From assembly GCF_021608265.1 (NCBI RefSeq), contig NZ_JAKIHP010000008.1, positions 17,241-81,240 on the forward strand: 64,000 nucleotides of DNA, written 5' to 3'. Positions 63,970 to 64,000 of this stretch are shown here, piece by piece; position 1 is the first letter of the stretch; the number at the start of each line of letters is the position of its first letter. Below the pieces are notes generated by a model, which had not been told where the DNA came from, did not search any database, and worked only from the letters and a program-made list of their open reading frames with translations. The stretch comes from Flavobacterium wongokense (lineage in GTDB: Bacteria > Bacteroidota > Bacteroidia > Flavobacteriales > Flavobacteriaceae). The translations under genes were made by a program, and so were the position numbers.

Positions 63970-64000
63970 TACATTTTTTCCGCAATCTGTGTTAAGCTTG

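Overview
The window looks like a chromosomal segment of a Flavobacterium-like member of the Bacteroidetes. The base composition is AT-rich. Promoters follow the Bacteroidetes pattern (TTG near -33, TAnnTTTG near -7), and purine-rich ribosome binding sites are scarce. Several secreted proteins end in type IX secretion (T9SS) type A sorting domains (YPNP ... GxYxxK). Most housekeeping genes resemble flavobacterial orthologues. The assignment is inferred from these signals, not from a database search.

Layout. 0-7.2 kb: the tail of an HD/2-TM Pycsar-effector-like gene, a large GAF protein, a pirin, a TPR-AraC regulator, a frameshifted T9SS protein and tRNA-Ser(UGA). 7.4-11.5 kb: a 7-TM AraC regulator, an FG-GAP/UnbV T9SS protein, a secreted SRPBCC protein and a GNAT enzyme. 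11.5-20.0 kb, minus strand: housekeeping genes lpdA, tpx, dgkA, ftsK, lolA-like, lptF/G-like and ribB. 20.0-20.7 kb: no gene, but a candidate structured RNA followed by a terminator and 47-bp tandem repeats. 20.7-43.9 kb: an LRR T9SS protein, an amino-acid permease, katG, DoxX, DUF4349, pabB-tilS-dsbD, a lipoprotein, a UvrD/PcrA helicase, TsaC/Sua5, an RCC1 T9SS protein, an OmpA lipoprotein, GT2, an HSDR_N protein and holA.

44.5-49.8 kb is a tightly coupled seven-gene biosynthetic operon: FAD oxidoreductase, methyltransferase, type III polyketide synthase, FabZ-like dehydratase, ketosynthase, ACP and phosphopantetheinyl transferase. It carries its own acyl-starter machinery feeding a type III PKS and probably makes a modified alkyl-pyrone, resorcinol or quinone-type lipid. 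49.8-57.6 kb, minus strand, is a run of small genes (ArsR-SRPBCC pair, DUF1801, DUF2200, MmcQ/YjbR, DUF4256, VOC, GNAT) that includes a subclass B1 metallo-beta-lactamase.

59.2-64 kb is the most unusual part. Six related elements of 43-159 bp separate short minus-strand genes. Each element has conserved ends (AACGTT...GCTTGGCG on one side, GCGCAAAACCGCTGTTA on the other) that can pair with each other. The outermost bases of each unit are instead complementary to the far end of the same unit, which is the organisation of integron gene cassettes and attC sites. Stop codons lie 1-37 bp from the sites and all genes face the same way. Cargo includes a Trypco2-like/GIY-YIG gene pair, coiled-coil and secreted proteins, delta-60 repeat T9SS proteins and a decayed propeller gene. 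No integrase is visible in the window.
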